From: SURF-21 sp964529285
GTDB lineage: Bacteria; Actinomycetota; Geothermincolia; Geothermincolales; RBG-13-55-18
NCBI GenBank assembly: GCA_964529285.1
Contig: CAZGWK010000002.1
Span: 62,001 to 126,000, forward strand
Direction: 5' to 3'
DNA: 64,000 nucleotides
Positions within the stretch are counted from its first letter, which is position 1; each line of letters starts with the position of its first letter. A program made the position numbers and the translations under genes. This document shows, piece by piece, positions 51,915-61,200 of the stretch. Under the pieces are notes generated by a model that saw only the letters and a program-made list of their open reading frames with translations, searched no databases and had not been told where the DNA came from.

Positions 51915-52190
51915 TTACTTCTTGCGCACCGGGAACTGCAGCTCGGTGATGAGGTCCTCCTCGTTGCGGGTGATGATGAGATCGTTGTGGAAGATAGCGA
52001 TCCCGGGACCCATGAGCTCGTAGCCGTTGTCGCCTATCCAGCGCATGAGCTTCAGCTGGGAGTCCTGGACCCCGGAATGCGGCCCCTTGTGCACCAGGAA
52101 GGCTACCTCCTGTGCGGGCACGGTCTTCACCCCGGCCTCTCCGGTCTCGGCCATCTCATTTATTTCCGGCGGCGGCTTCAGCGGTTTCAT
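51915..52190 (-). CDS. GyrI-like small-molecule-binding domain protein
   Basis: A 91-residue single-domain protein with the GyrI/AraC effector-binding pattern: VPAQEVAFLVHKGPHSGVQDSQLKLMRWIGDNGYELMGPG (key residues HKGP, W, NGY) and TELQFPVRK at the end. Complete GyrI-like domains are about 150 residues, so this is a half-length version (one SHS2 unit). It may bind a hydrophobic ligand. GGAGGTAAGGAGAT precedes ATG 52190. The truncated dehydratase gene lies 74 bp upstream. Confidence 0.65.
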   Translation of the reverse strand: MKPLKPPPEINEMAETGEAGVKTVPAQEVAFLVHKGPHSGVQDSQLKLMRWIGDNGYELMGPGIAIFHNDLIITRNEEDLITELQFPVRKK

Positions 52191-52264
52191 ATCTCCTTAC
52201 CTCCCTTTCAGCATCGACAATGGTTGTGAAGGATCCGTTAAGAAACAATTATATAAGTTGCATT

Positions 52265-52567
52265 TTAATGGAGCGACTCCAGGAAGGCCTCCAGGCGCGT
52301 GGAGATCTGGCCTTCCTGGTATTCTCTTTCGTCTACGCAGTCCCCGTCCAGGATGAGGGTGGGAACGCCCTTTGCCTGCAGGGCCCGCTTGACCAGCTGG
52401 GCTCCGCCGCAGCTCTGCCGGCATCCCCAGTGGTTGAAGTGTATGGCGCCGTCGGATTCGAGAGCTCCCGGGTCTCCGAAGTGGCGCACGGGGGTGAGAC
52501 CCGCGGCGTCGAGTATCTCCAGCGGAGTGTAAGTACAGAACCAGTACACGGTGCTATCCCCGTACAT
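52265..52567 (-). pseudogene. Internally deleted 2-hydroxyacyl-CoA dehydratase subunit (in-frame)
   Basis: A 100-residue frame. Its first third (VYWFCTYTPLEILDAAGLTPVR) is the N-terminal segment of HgdB/benzoyl-CoA-reductase-like subunits. Its last two thirds (HFNHWGCRQSCGGAQLVKRAL ... PTLILDGDCVDEREYQEG) are the C-terminal domain of the same family, ending STRLEAFLESL. Full-length members have about 380-420 residues, so some 280 codons are missing from the middle without frame loss. It could be a pseudogene or a miniature derivative. AGGAGG lies 14 bases before ATG 52567. Compare the similar scar at 15991-16102. Confidence 0.65.
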
Positions 52568-52770
52568 GCCCGATGTGCGCGCCTCCTTCCGGATATATGC
52601 CTCACCTCATGCACCGGGACCGGCGTCAGGGATCGTGCTGAACGAGGCAATGATGCCGCTCAGGAACACCTACATTCTAACGATATATTCTTATGGTTGC
52701 GGGTATATTATAGAAAACCACTTCTTTGGTTTGGTTACTGGCCGGCTTCGAGAAAAGGAGGAAAGAAGGC

Positions 52771-52929
52771 ATGGATAAATACGAATGCACCATCTGCGGC
52801 TACATCTACGACCCCGAAAAAGGAGATCCCGACGGCGGCATAGCGCCGGGAACAGCCTTCGAGGACATTCCGGACGATTGGGTCTGCCCGGTGTGTGGAG
52901 CGGAAAAGGATATGTTCGAGAAGATATAG
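52771..52929 (+). CDS. Rubredoxin
   Basis: A 52-residue rubredoxin with the four iron ligands Cys6, Cys9, Cys39 and Cys42 (CTICGY ... CPVCGA) and the usual GDPDGGIAPGT loop. AAAAGGAGG precedes ATG 52771. It carries electrons, here almost certainly to the flavodiiron protein encoded 8 bp downstream, for O2 or NO reduction. Confidence 0.95.
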   Translation: MDKYECTICGYIYDPEKGDPDGGIAPGTAFEDIPDDWVCPVCGAEKDMFEKI

Positions 52930-52937
52930 GAGATAAA

Positions 52938-54122
52938 ATGCTGCCCGTGAAGATAAGCGAGGGAGTGCACTGGGTCGGGGCGTTAGACCCCCAGTTACGC
53001 GTTTTCGACATCATCATGAAAGCGGACCACGGCACCACCTACAATGCCTACCTGATCACCGGTGGAGATAAGGTCGCGGTGGTGGAGGCGGTCAAGGCTC
53101 CCTTCTACGAGGAATACATCGAGGGCATCCGTTCCCTGGTCGATCCCGGGGAGATCGCGTACATTATCGTAAACCATACCGAACCAGACCACTCGGGTTC
53201 GCTGACGCGCTTGCTGGAAGATGCTCCCAATGCCAGGGTGGTCTGCGACCGCCAGTGCAAGAACTTCGTGAAGAACATCCTCAATCGCGACGTGGACCCC
53301 TTGCTGGTGCAGGACGGCGACACTCTCGACCTCGGCGGGGGAGTGGAATTGAGCTTCGTACACGCTCCCTTCCTGCACTGGCCGGACACCATGTTCACCT
53401 ACTTGAAGAGCGAGGGTATCCTCTTCCCCTGCGATTTCCTGGGCGCCCATTACTGCGACGACCGCCTCTTCGACGATCATATGGACGATTACCATTACGC
53501 CTTCGAGTATTACTACCAGGTTATCTTCCGCCCCTTCAAGAAGTACGTTCTGGAGGCCATAGACAAGATAAAAGGCCTGGATATCAAGATCGTCTGTCCC
53601 AGCCACGGTCCCGTGCTGCGCGCTGATCCATGGGCATGCGTGGAGAAATACCGCGAGTGGAGTTCTGTGCCGGTCCCGAGCGACCAGAAGAAGCTGCTGG
53701 TATTCTACGCCAGTGCATACGGCAACACCGCCGCGCTCGCCGAGAAGATAGCGGAGGGAGCCCGTTCCGAGGGAGCAAAGGCCACGGTTATGGACGCGGC
53801 CGCCACCGAGCTGGGGGTGATGATCGACCGCATCGAGGCGGCGGACGGTATCGCTGTGGGTTCCGCTACCATAAATTCCGATGCCGTGGAACCGGTGTGG
53901 TACCTCCTCTCGCACCTGGCTACCCTTAACCTCAAGGGCAAGGTGGGAGCCTCATTCGGCTCCTACGGGTGGAGCGGAGAGGCTCCCAAGCTCATAGCGG
54001 AGAGGCTCAGGGGGCTCAAGTTCAAGGTCGAGGAGGACCCCTTCCGGGTCAACCTGGTCCCCACCGAGCAGGATCTTGCTGCTGCGGAGGAATACGGCAA
54101 GACTATTGCAAGATCACTCTGA
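52938..54122 (+). CDS. Flavodiiron protein (FprA/A-type flavoprotein)
   Basis: A 394-residue enzyme. The metallo-beta-lactamase-like diiron domain has ligands His80, Glu82, Asp84, His85 (HTEPDHSG), His147 (FLHWPD), Asp166 (CDFLGAH) and His223 (PSHGP). The C-terminal flavodoxin domain follows (ASAYGNTAALAEKIAEG, FMN phosphate loop). It reduces O2 to water, or NO to N2O, with electrons from rubredoxin, protecting anaerobes. All ligands are intact. AGGAG precedes ATG 52938; it forms a two-gene operon with rubredoxin. Confidence 0.95.
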   Translation: MLPVKISEGVHWVGALDPQLRVFDIIMKADHGTTYNAYLITGGDKVAVVEAVKAPFYEEYIEGIRSLVDPGEIAYIIVNHTEPDHSGSLTRLLEDAPNARVVCDRQCKNFVKNILNRDVDPLLVQDGDTLDLGGGVELSFVHAPFLHWPDTMFTYLKSEGILFPCDFLGAHYCDDRLFDDHMDDYHYAFEYYYQVIFRPFKKYVLEAIDKIKGLDIKIVCPSHGPVLRADPWACVEKYREWSSVPVPSDQKKLLVFYASAYGNTAALAEKIAEGARSEGAKATVMDAAATELGVMIDRIEAADGIAVGSATINSDAVEPVWYLLSHLATLNLKGKVGASFGSYGWSGEAPKLIAERLRGLKFKVEEDPFRVNLVPTEQDLAAAEEYGKTIARSL

Positions 54123-54167
54123 CCTCCGACAGAGGCAGGGGGATGTGAGCCAGGGCGGCTAGCCCTG

Positions 54168-54250
54168 TGGGGTCAGGCGTTGCGTTTCGCCTTGCTCGCA
54201 TCACATCCTTGTGCTGAGTTTCCGGGGCGAAATGCCAAGACCTGACCCCA
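54168..54250. repeat. REP-like palindromic element
   Basis: TGGGGTCAGGCGTTGCGTTT... (54168-54191) and GGCGAAATGCCAAGACCTGACCCCA (end 54250; described by its last 13 bases ACCTGACCCCA) form an imperfect long hairpin, 46 bp after the flavodiiron stop. Closest in sequence to the element at 601. Confidence 0.75.
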
Positions 54251-54380
54251 TTCACTATTACCTAAGACCAACACATCGATCCGTTCTCCGTGCCGCTCAG
54301 GGTCACGCAACTGAACGCAACACCTGGCCACACCCCACGGGGAAAAGAACGAAAGTTGGGTGGTAAGTAATGGTGAATGG

Positions 54381-54725
54381 CTATCTTCCGTGTACCGAGC
54401 AGGTGACGGTATTTCCCGCAAGCGTGTACGTTCCTCCGGAGGGACAGGCGGGTATGCTCTGCAGGCATCCCGGAACGAGCTGCTTTATGGTAGTTGGATA
54501 ACTCCCTTCCGTGAAATAGTACTGCTCTACCGCGACCTCGATCGTCTTGCGGTTGGCCGCGCAGGATGCCGCTTCGGCCTGGGCCGTCGGCCCCTTTTGC
54601 GGAGCCGAGCTGCTGTTTGGATCATTCGCATCGCTGCCGGGGGAATCAGCATCGCCGCTTCCACAGCCCGCGAATGTCAGGACGGTCAGCGCAACCAGAA
54701 GGAAAAGGATTATCAGGCGCTTCAT
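54381..54725 (-). CDS. Lipoprotein with pseudopilin-like C-terminal domain
   Basis: A 114-residue protein. The lipoprotein signal (LVALTVLTFAGC, Cys about 21) is followed by a Ser/Asp/Asn-rich linker (24-50). Then comes a segment resembling the globular part of competence-type pseudopilins (SCAANRKTIEVAVEQYYFTEG, YPTTIKQLVPG, CPSGGTYTLAGNTVTC). The normal hydrophobic pilin helix is absent, so it would be membrane-anchored by lipid and not assembled through a prepilin peptidase. Function unknown; no pilus genes are nearby. Confidence 0.65.
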   Translation of the reverse strand: MKRLIILFLLVALTVLTFAGCGSGDADSPGSDANDPNSSSAPQKGPTAQAEAASCAANRKTIEVAVEQYYFTEGSYPTTIKQLVPGCLQSIPACPSGGTYTLAGNTVTCSVHGR

Positions 54726-54902
54726 GCAGGCTCCTTTGTCCGATCCCGATACTCTTCGCTATATATATCGGTGAGGCGCCGTCCCTTACTGAACCCCTGG
54801 GGGTCGTGGATCCGGCCCGGGAGTCATGGTTGGAATCGCCTAAGCGCAAAGGTGCCATCAGCGTTAATAACTCGCGCTTGTGAAGCTCGCATGCGGGGAC
54901 GT

Positions 54903-55217
54903 TCAGAACTCGCCGGTGTCCATGTCCCGGATGGCACGTATAATCATCTTCTTGGCGATATGGTTCATTATGGTGGGAGGTTTCTCCAATATGGCGGCAC
55001 GCCAGGCGTCCAGGGGCTGGTCCGCTTCCTTGAAGGCTTCGTAGAGAGTGTCCTGGAGCTGGTTCACGTTGGGCTCGATGTAGATCTCGTATATGTGTTT
55101 CTGGGAGCCGGAAAGCTCCTCCACCTCTTTGTCCAGCACCTCGCGGAACTCCTGCTTGATCCTTTTACCGCGGTTCCGGACGTAATAGTCGTTCAGCTCT
55201 TCGAGAAAATCCACCAT
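54903..55217 (-). CDS. Hypothetical protein
   Basis: A 104-residue, highly charged, helical protein (MVDFLEELNDYYVRNRGKRIK ... EVEELSGSQKHIYEIYIEPN). Heptad-like stretches suggest a small coiled-coil or helical bundle. No signal, membrane helix or Cys. Not recognised. It is divergent from the Fe-S protein gene at 55372. Confidence 0.55.
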   Translation of the reverse strand: MVDFLEELNDYYVRNRGKRIKQEFREVLDKEVEELSGSQKHIYEIYIEPNVNQLQDTLYEAFKEADQPLDAWRAAILEKPPTIMNHIAKKMIIRAIRDMDTGEF

Positions 55218-55371
55218 ATAATCGGTCTTCCTTTTCCTGCCACCCCCGCCTTTCGTTATATCATATAGACTTCCATGCCAAAATCAAACGGAACGGCTTC
55301 GCCATATGATATCATTCAGCCAGTAATTGGAATCGGATATTGCGCACGCTTGCTTTAGCAGGGAGGTCGCG

Positions 55372-56439
55372 ATGGATGACGTATACGTGGGGCTGATGAA
55401 GCGCCTGGACGATTTTCCGGCGGGAGCTCCGGAATCGCATAATCTCCTGAATATACTCAAGATCATCTTCGACGAGAAGGAGGCGGAGCTGGCCGTCGAC
55501 CTTCCAGCGGGTCTCGAGGAGCTCGGCTCCATAGCGGAGAGAACGGGACGTGATCAGGAAGAGCTCTACGGGCTTTTGGAGGGGATGGCTGACAAGGGCC
55601 TGGTGTTGTCCAGGGAGAAGCAGGGAAAGAGATACTATAACCTCCTGCCCCTCGTACCCGGCATATTCGAGATGCAGTTCATGAAGGGTGAGACCACGCC
55701 GGAGAAGCGGAAGATCGCCGAGCTCTTCGACGCGTATTACTACGAAGGATGGGGTGAGACCAGCTGGACGGCCAACACCGCACTTGCGAGGGTGATGATG
55801 GTGGAAGAGGAGATCCCTCGCGGCGAGGAGGTCCTGCCCTACGAAAAGGTGAGCGAATTCATCAAGGATTCTACTTACATGGCCCTGACCACTTGCTTCT
55901 GTCGCCACGAGGCCGAGCTCCTGGGGAAGTCGTGCGGAGCGCCCAAGGACGTATGCATGTGTTTCGGCCCTTTTGCCGAGTTCCTGGTGGAGAGAGGTTT
56001 CGCCAGGCAGGCATCGAAGGAGGAGGTGCTCGATGCGCTGGACCGCTCGGAGAAAGCCGGCCTGGTGCATATCACCGACAACATCCAGGAGAAGATCAAT
56101 TTTATCTGCAACTGCTGCGGATGCTGCTGCGGCTTCCTGGGCACTATGACCAGGCTGGATATACCCGGAGCGGTAGCGACGTCGCGTTACAAGTCCGTGG
56201 TGGACGAGGAGCTCTGCAACGGCTGCGAGACCTGCGTGGACGTCTGCCAGATGAAGGCCATCACCGTAGTGGACGACCTGGCCGTCGTCGACGAGGTGAA
56301 ATGCATAGGCTGCGGCCTATGCGTCTCCCACTGCCCCTCCGAGGCGATGTCCGTCATGACGCGCGAGGACTGGCAGGAGCCGGCGGCGAACATCGTCGAG
56401 CTGGGCGTTGCCTACCTCAAGGACCGCGGCAAGCTCTAG
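55372..56439 (+). CDS. 4Fe-4S protein with winged-helix-like N-terminus
   Basis: A 355-residue protein. The N-terminal third (GSIAERTGRDQEELYGLLEGMADKGLVL) looks like a winged helix. The middle has CFCRHEAELLGKSCGAPKDVCMCFG and the Cys-rich CNCCGCCCG cluster. The C-terminus has two ferredoxin motifs, CNGCETCVDVC and CIGCGLCVSHC. Related proteins occur in anaerobes as putative redox sensors or electron-transfer hubs; function is unproved. GGGAGGTCGCG supports ATG 55372. A REP-like element starts within its stop codon. Confidence 0.75.
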   Translation: MDDVYVGLMKRLDDFPAGAPESHNLLNILKIIFDEKEAELAVDLPAGLEELGSIAERTGRDQEELYGLLEGMADKGLVLSREKQGKRYYNLLPLVPGIFEMQFMKGETTPEKRKIAELFDAYYYEGWGETSWTANTALARVMMVEEEIPRGEEVLPYEKVSEFIKDSTYMALTTCFCRHEAELLGKSCGAPKDVCMCFGPFAEFLVERGFARQASKEEVLDALDRSEKAGLVHITDNIQEKINFICNCCGCCCGFLGTMTRLDIPGAVATSRYKSVVDEELCNGCETCVDVCQMKAITVVDDLAVVDEVKCIGCGLCVSHCPSEAMSVMTREDWQEPAANIVELGVAYLKDRGKL

Positions 56440-56528
56440 GGGTCAGCCCTCCATATTCCACACGATTACGGATGTATGACAGCAGATGATATCTCTGCGA
56501 ACCGTGTGGAATATGGAGGGCTGACCCC
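56439..56528. repeat. REP-like element, perfect 26-bp inverted repeat
   Basis: Arms 56439-56464 and 56503-56528 are perfectly complementary over 26 bp (GGGGTCAGCCCTCCATATTC... and its complement), 38-base loop. The first G is the last base of the preceding TAG stop codon. Confidence 0.85.
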
Positions 56529-56532
56529 AGGT

Positions 56533-56555
56533 GTTGATAATGGAGGGCTGACCCC
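56533..56555. repeat. Half REP-like element
   Basis: GTTGATAATGGAGGGCTGAC plus CCC: a lone right arm. Its exact 23-base reverse complement stands at 58059-58081, so the pair brackets 1.5 kb holding the nuclease, tRNA and phosphoesterase genes. Confidence 0.8.
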
Positions 56556-56563
56556 AGGCCGTA

Positions 56564-56845
56564 TCAATGGTTACATGTGAACGGTGGTTTCGAGGCGGCC
56601 GCAACCCCGTCTATCAGGGCCTGTTTCCTCGCGCGTTTCCACTGCTTTATCTCGTATTCCCGTCTGGCGGCCAGGCTCTTTTCCTCGCAGCTCTCACAAT
56701 AAACGAGCTCGACGGGGCGTCTTCCCGAGGTGTACTTTGCCGCCTTGCCCTTGTTGTGTTCCTGCAGGCGCCTGGCGACATCACGAGCATAGCCGGTGTA
56801 ATAGGTACCGTCGCAACAACGCAGTATATAGACGTAATAAGCCAA
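56564..56845 (-). CDS. GIY-YIG nuclease family protein
   Basis: A 93-residue stand-alone GIY-YIG domain. AYYVYILRCCDGTYYTGYARDVARRLQEHN carries the VYIL...YTG core (GIY-YIG equivalent), the catalytic Tyr and Arg, and the Glu in LAARREYEIKQWKRARK. Such small proteins (UPF0213 type) are presumed DNA nucleases of unknown role. TTG 56845 is chosen because GGAG lies five bases before it and homology begins there; the ORF extends to 56941. It lies between REP-like arms, on the same strand as the tRNA gene. Confidence 0.85.
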   Translation of the reverse strand: MAYYVYILRCCDGTYYTGYARDVARRLQEHNKGKAAKYTSGRRPVELVYCESCEEKSLAARREYEIKQWKRARKQALIDGVAAASKPPFTCNH

Positions 56846-56983
56846 TTCGGCTCCTCGGAAAAAGCCTTTCGACGCACTCCGTTCGCTCAGGACGCCATGC
56901 GATTCTGCTCTAAATCTGTAAAGACTCGCACTGGCCTGCAATTAACGAGCCCGGGAAAGCCCTTCTTCCCCGGGCGGGTAGTC

Positions 56984-57058
56984 TGGTGGAGCCGATGGGA
57001 TTTGAACCCACGACCTCTGCCGTGCGAAGGCAGCGCTCTCCCACTGAGCTACGGCCCC
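56984..57058 (-). tRNA. tRNA-Ala (anticodon CGC)
   Basis: On the minus strand the cloverleaf reads GGGGCCG acceptor, GCTC D-stem, CTGCC-TTCGCAC-GGCAG anticodon arm (CGC), GTGGG-TTCAAAT-CCCAT T-arm, CGGCTCC acceptor, A and an encoded CCA. The G3-U70 wobble, the alanine identity element, is present. Confidence 0.95.
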
Positions 57059-57229
57059 ATATGTGCAGGGCTATTCTATCAGACTCACATGCGACCTTGC
57101 ATGAACGCAACCGCGTGACGTGAGGCTACGTCATATCATTGTAGGCCGGGCTCCCGGGATATATCCTGGGACCTGGAAGATCGTAGATATCAGAAGGCGG
57201 ATAATGCCGATAGAAGGACGAGAGATTTT

Positions 57230-58054
57230 ATGAAGAGATACTCGTATGCAACCGCTGCAGCTTTCCTGGCCTTGCTTATCGCGGCGGCGCTCATGGCATC
57301 GTCATGCGGTGATGCGGACAACACTGCTCCAGGGGAAGTCAAGGAGAGCGGTGGGGGAGCGCAACCCACGGGCGATTTCTCCTTCCTGGTTTGCGGGGAC
57401 CCCCACGGCCGCACCGACCTGCTTCAGGAGATCGTCGCCCGGGCCGGGGAGGACGAGTTCCTGGTGATCGTGGGAGATATTACCACCGGTAAGGGCGTGG
57501 AGCAGATGCGGGAGATGAAGGATTACCTGGACGGGACGGGCGTCGAATATTTCACCATCCCCGGGGACAACGACATGCAGGGTGGAGACGGCTCCGTTTA
57601 CCGGCAGGTATTCGGGCCCGATTACTATTCCGAGGATTCACACGGGGCCCACATGGTGTTCCTTAACGATGCCGTGCAGGGAGTGGGTTGTCCAGACGAG
57701 GAGCTGGCCTGGCTGCGGGAAGACCTGGCTTCGGTGGAGGAAGGCCGGCTCATCCTGGCCTTCGCACACGTGCCGCCGGGAGCGCCGGTGGATATGGGCC
57801 AAAACGGGTTCGTTGAGCAGGAGACGGAGAGCAACCGTGCCATGCTGGATATACTGGGAGAGGCGGGCACGCCGATCGTCTACTGCGGCCACCTGCACGC
57901 CTACATGCTCTACAGCTCCGGACCTCCCCGCGTAGTGGTGACCGGGGGCGCCGGAGGCAATCCCCATCTCTCCGAACAGTCGGGAGGATACCATCACTTC
58001 CTGCGCGTCACCGTCAGCGGCGGCGAGGTGAGCGAGGAGGTAATCCGCCTCTAA
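57230..58054 (+). CDS. Metallophosphoesterase, lipoprotein
   Basis: A 274-residue calcineurin-like phosphoesterase with a lipoprotein signal (ALMASSC, Cys about 26). The dimetal motifs are in order: CGDPHGR (D-x-H), VIVGDITTG (GD), IPGDNDMQ (GDN, here followed by D in place of H), AFAHVPPG and CGHLHAYML (GHxH). It hydrolyses phosphomono- or diesters outside the membrane. The GDND variant of the usual GNHD/GNHE motif may alter activity. It stands alone, with REP-like sequence directly after it. Confidence 0.85.
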   Translation: MKRYSYATAAAFLALLIAAALMASSCGDADNTAPGEVKESGGGAQPTGDFSFLVCGDPHGRTDLLQEIVARAGEDEFLVIVGDITTGKGVEQMREMKDYLDGTGVEYFTIPGDNDMQGGDGSVYRQVFGPDYYSEDSHGAHMVFLNDAVQGVGCPDEELAWLREDLASVEEGRLILAFAHVPPGAPVDMGQNGFVEQETESNRAMLDILGEAGTPIVYCGHLHAYMLYSSGPPRVVVTGGAGGNPHLSEQSGGYHHFLRVTVSGGEVSEEVIRL

Positions 58055-58058
58055 GCCG

Positions 58059-58081
58059 GGGGTCAGCCCTCCATTATCAAC
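58059..58081. repeat. REP-like arm (inverse of 56533-56555)
   Basis: GGGGTCAGCCCTCCATTATC plus AAC: exact reverse complement of 56533-56555, five bases after the phosphoesterase stop. Confidence 0.85.
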
Positions 58082-58282
58082 AAGAGGGGTCACGCCTCAA
58101 CATTACAAGCCATTGATGTGAGCACCGAAACGCACGAAACATACTCCTGGACGTAATATGTATACCGGGAATCGTCATGGAGATATTATTTTCATACGCT
58201 CGGGGTATAATATTTCCGTTATGTCTTCAAAAATGTCGCCAACAAACAAGCGTTTCCACCCGGGAAGCGAAAAGGGGGAGAT

Positions 58283-61200
58283 ATGTTGAGCTCTTTGTTC
58301 ACTTCCAGTACCTGCAAGCTCAAGGCGGTCGTCGTTTTCGCGCTGACCGCCTTCATCTTGTTCATGACCTTGGGGATATTTGCGCCTCCCCGCGAGGCAG
58401 AGGCACAGCCGTCCCTGTCCGTGAGCAAGTCATTCAGCGGCAAGCCCCTGTTGGGCGGCACCGCCACCGTCTCCATAACCGTAACCAACACCGGGGACCA
58501 GCGCGGCTACAACCTCTCCCTCAGCGACGTCTTTTCCTCTTCGCGCCCCGACCCGGAAGGGCAAGTGACCTTCGTCTCCGCCGGCGACTCCAACGGCAAC
58601 CTCCCCCCGTCGTCTGTGAGCACCGACCCCGCAACCGGAGACCTCACCGTCAGCTTCGACAACTTCCGCGACCTGGAGCCCACGGAGAGCACCACTATAG
58701 ACATCGTCGTCTCCCTCTCCGGCGACGCCACCTGGGAGGTGGGCGACCTCCTGGTGGACGACGTCACCGCACAGGTGAACGACCTGCCGGACGGCTCCGG
58801 CACCTGGAGACAGGGAAGCGATTCCGCCTCCACGGAAGTGATACCCATAAAGATCGTGAACAAGAGCGCAAACCAGTCCACCGGCGTAGGGCAGGCTTCC
58901 GGGACGCTGGACTGGCCGTACACCTACACCATAGACGTGCAGAACAACTACCTGCTGCCAACGGATAACATAGTGATCACGGATACCATCCCGGACGGGG
59001 TGGAATACCTGGGCATAGCCTCCGGGCCTGCGCCCTCGAGCGTGGTGAGGGACAACGTCAGCGGCATAACCACCCTAACCTGGAACGTCGGCACCCTGGC
59101 GGCCTCGGCGGGCTGGACGGTGACCTACAACGCGGGCATCCGCTACGATTATTTCGGGACCGCCAACGGCGGCACCAACCGGCCCCACGACGATTTCGAC
59201 GGCGACCCTCCCCTGGGAACGCCCATCCCCGACAAGACGACGTTTCAGAACCGGGCCGACCTGGACTGCACTTTCCAGGGAGACCCCTTCTCGGACAGCG
59301 ACACCGCCCAGGTCAGCGGGTGCTACGCCACCATAGAGAAGAGCGTGAACCCCACCCTGGTGGGCAACGGCACCGTGGTCACCTACACCATCAACTACTA
59401 CACCTCCGAGTACTACAACATCGACGGCATCACCATCACCGACGTCCTGCCGGACGGCCAGACCTACAACGCCGACGCCGTGCCCGTGCCGGACCTGGTG
59501 CAGAACGATACCCCGGGGCCGGGCCAGACCACCCTCATCTGGAACGCCCTTCCCGAACCCATGGCCAGCGGCACCGTGCGCACCATCACCTTCACCGCCA
59601 CCGTGGACTTCACCTGGCAGGCTCCTCCCATAGCCGGTGAGGACATCGTGGCCGACGACTCCATGTCCAACGAAGTTACCATCGATTCCACCTGGCACGA
59701 CGAGCCGGACCCCACGCGCATGTCCCAGACCACCTCGTGCGACTCCGCGGCAGGCGTCTCCACCGGCCTGCCCTCCATCAACAAGCAGGTGAGCCTGGAC
59801 GGCTCCGCTTGGACTGACGCCGTGCAGGCCACGGTGGGCGACGAGCTGTGGTTCCGCGTGCGCTTCAACACCGCGGACGGGGCTACCCCCATCCGCTCGG
59901 ACATCCGCTTCAAGGACATCCAGGTGACCGACTGGCTGCCGCCGGGGACCAGCTACGTCGCCGGTTCCTACGCCCTCGCTTACTCCACCCCGGCAGCGAC
60001 CTATTTCCTCGACCCGGGGTCGCAATATGACGACCCGCCCACGCCGGTGGCCATCGGCGGCCTGAGCGGGCTGGACTGGTGGCTGGGCAACATCGAGCGC
60101 GGCGGCTGGTGGCAGGTGGTCTTCCGCGTGCAGGTGGACGACGCGGCGGGCGTGGCCGCGGGGGTCGTGGTCAACGACCTCGGCAAGCTGGCGGGCGAGA
60201 ACACCTTCGGCCAGCGCTACTCCGACCGCGACGGGGCCGAGGTGGGCTACGAGGAGCCGGAGCTGGTGCTCACCAAGACCGCCACTTCCGTGCCCTTGCC
60301 GCTGCTGCCCGGCAGCACCGTGCAGTACCAGATCGTCATCGACAACGTCGGGGGGGCGGCGGCGGAGGACATCCTGGTCATCGACACCCTGCCGGTGGGC
60401 ATGCGCCTCTTCGATCCCACCTCGGGACCCACGGCGGTATCCGTCAACGGGACGCCCTTGAGCGAGAACGTGGACTTCGAGGAGGGGTACGACGGGGGCA
60501 CCGGTATCGCCACCTGGGACTTCCAGACGGCCGCAGTGAGCACCGCCCTGCCCGCCGGGGGGCAGCTGGTGATCACCTATACCTCCCAGGTGGATACAGG
60601 GGTGGGGGCGGGAGCCGTCCTCACCGACCTGGCCACCGTGGGCTGGAACACCCAGGCGGACGGCAGCGGCCGCGTGTACCCGGGGACCTCTGACCCCGCC
60701 GACCCCAACACCGACGACGAGACCGTCAACCTGGCTCCGCTCACCATAGCCAAGAGCTTTTCTCCGGCGGGACCCTTTACCATCGGGGACACGGTCACCT
60801 TCCAGCTCGACGTCAGCGTGCCCCAGGGCATGTACGCCTACTGGCCGGAGATAGTCGACACGGTGAGCGTCGACGGAGTGCAGTACGTGCCGGGCTCCGC
60901 CGCCCTCTCCCTGGTCTCGGGCACGCCGGTTACCGGCGCTTCCTTCGACCCCGCGACAAATCCCGATCCCATCATCGACACCGGTCCCTCGCCGGGCACC
61001 ACCTTCAACTGGTACCTGAATAATTTTATAGACAACAGCGGGCAGCCAACCGACTACGTCTTCCGCCTCTCCTTCGACGTGGTCATCACGGGCATCGCCG
61101 ACGGGGGAGGCTGGGAGTTCTGGCCCCCCACCGCCGGCGACCAGTTCGCCGACACCGCTGCGGTGAACTGGAACACGTCCGATACCGCCACCCGCGAGAC

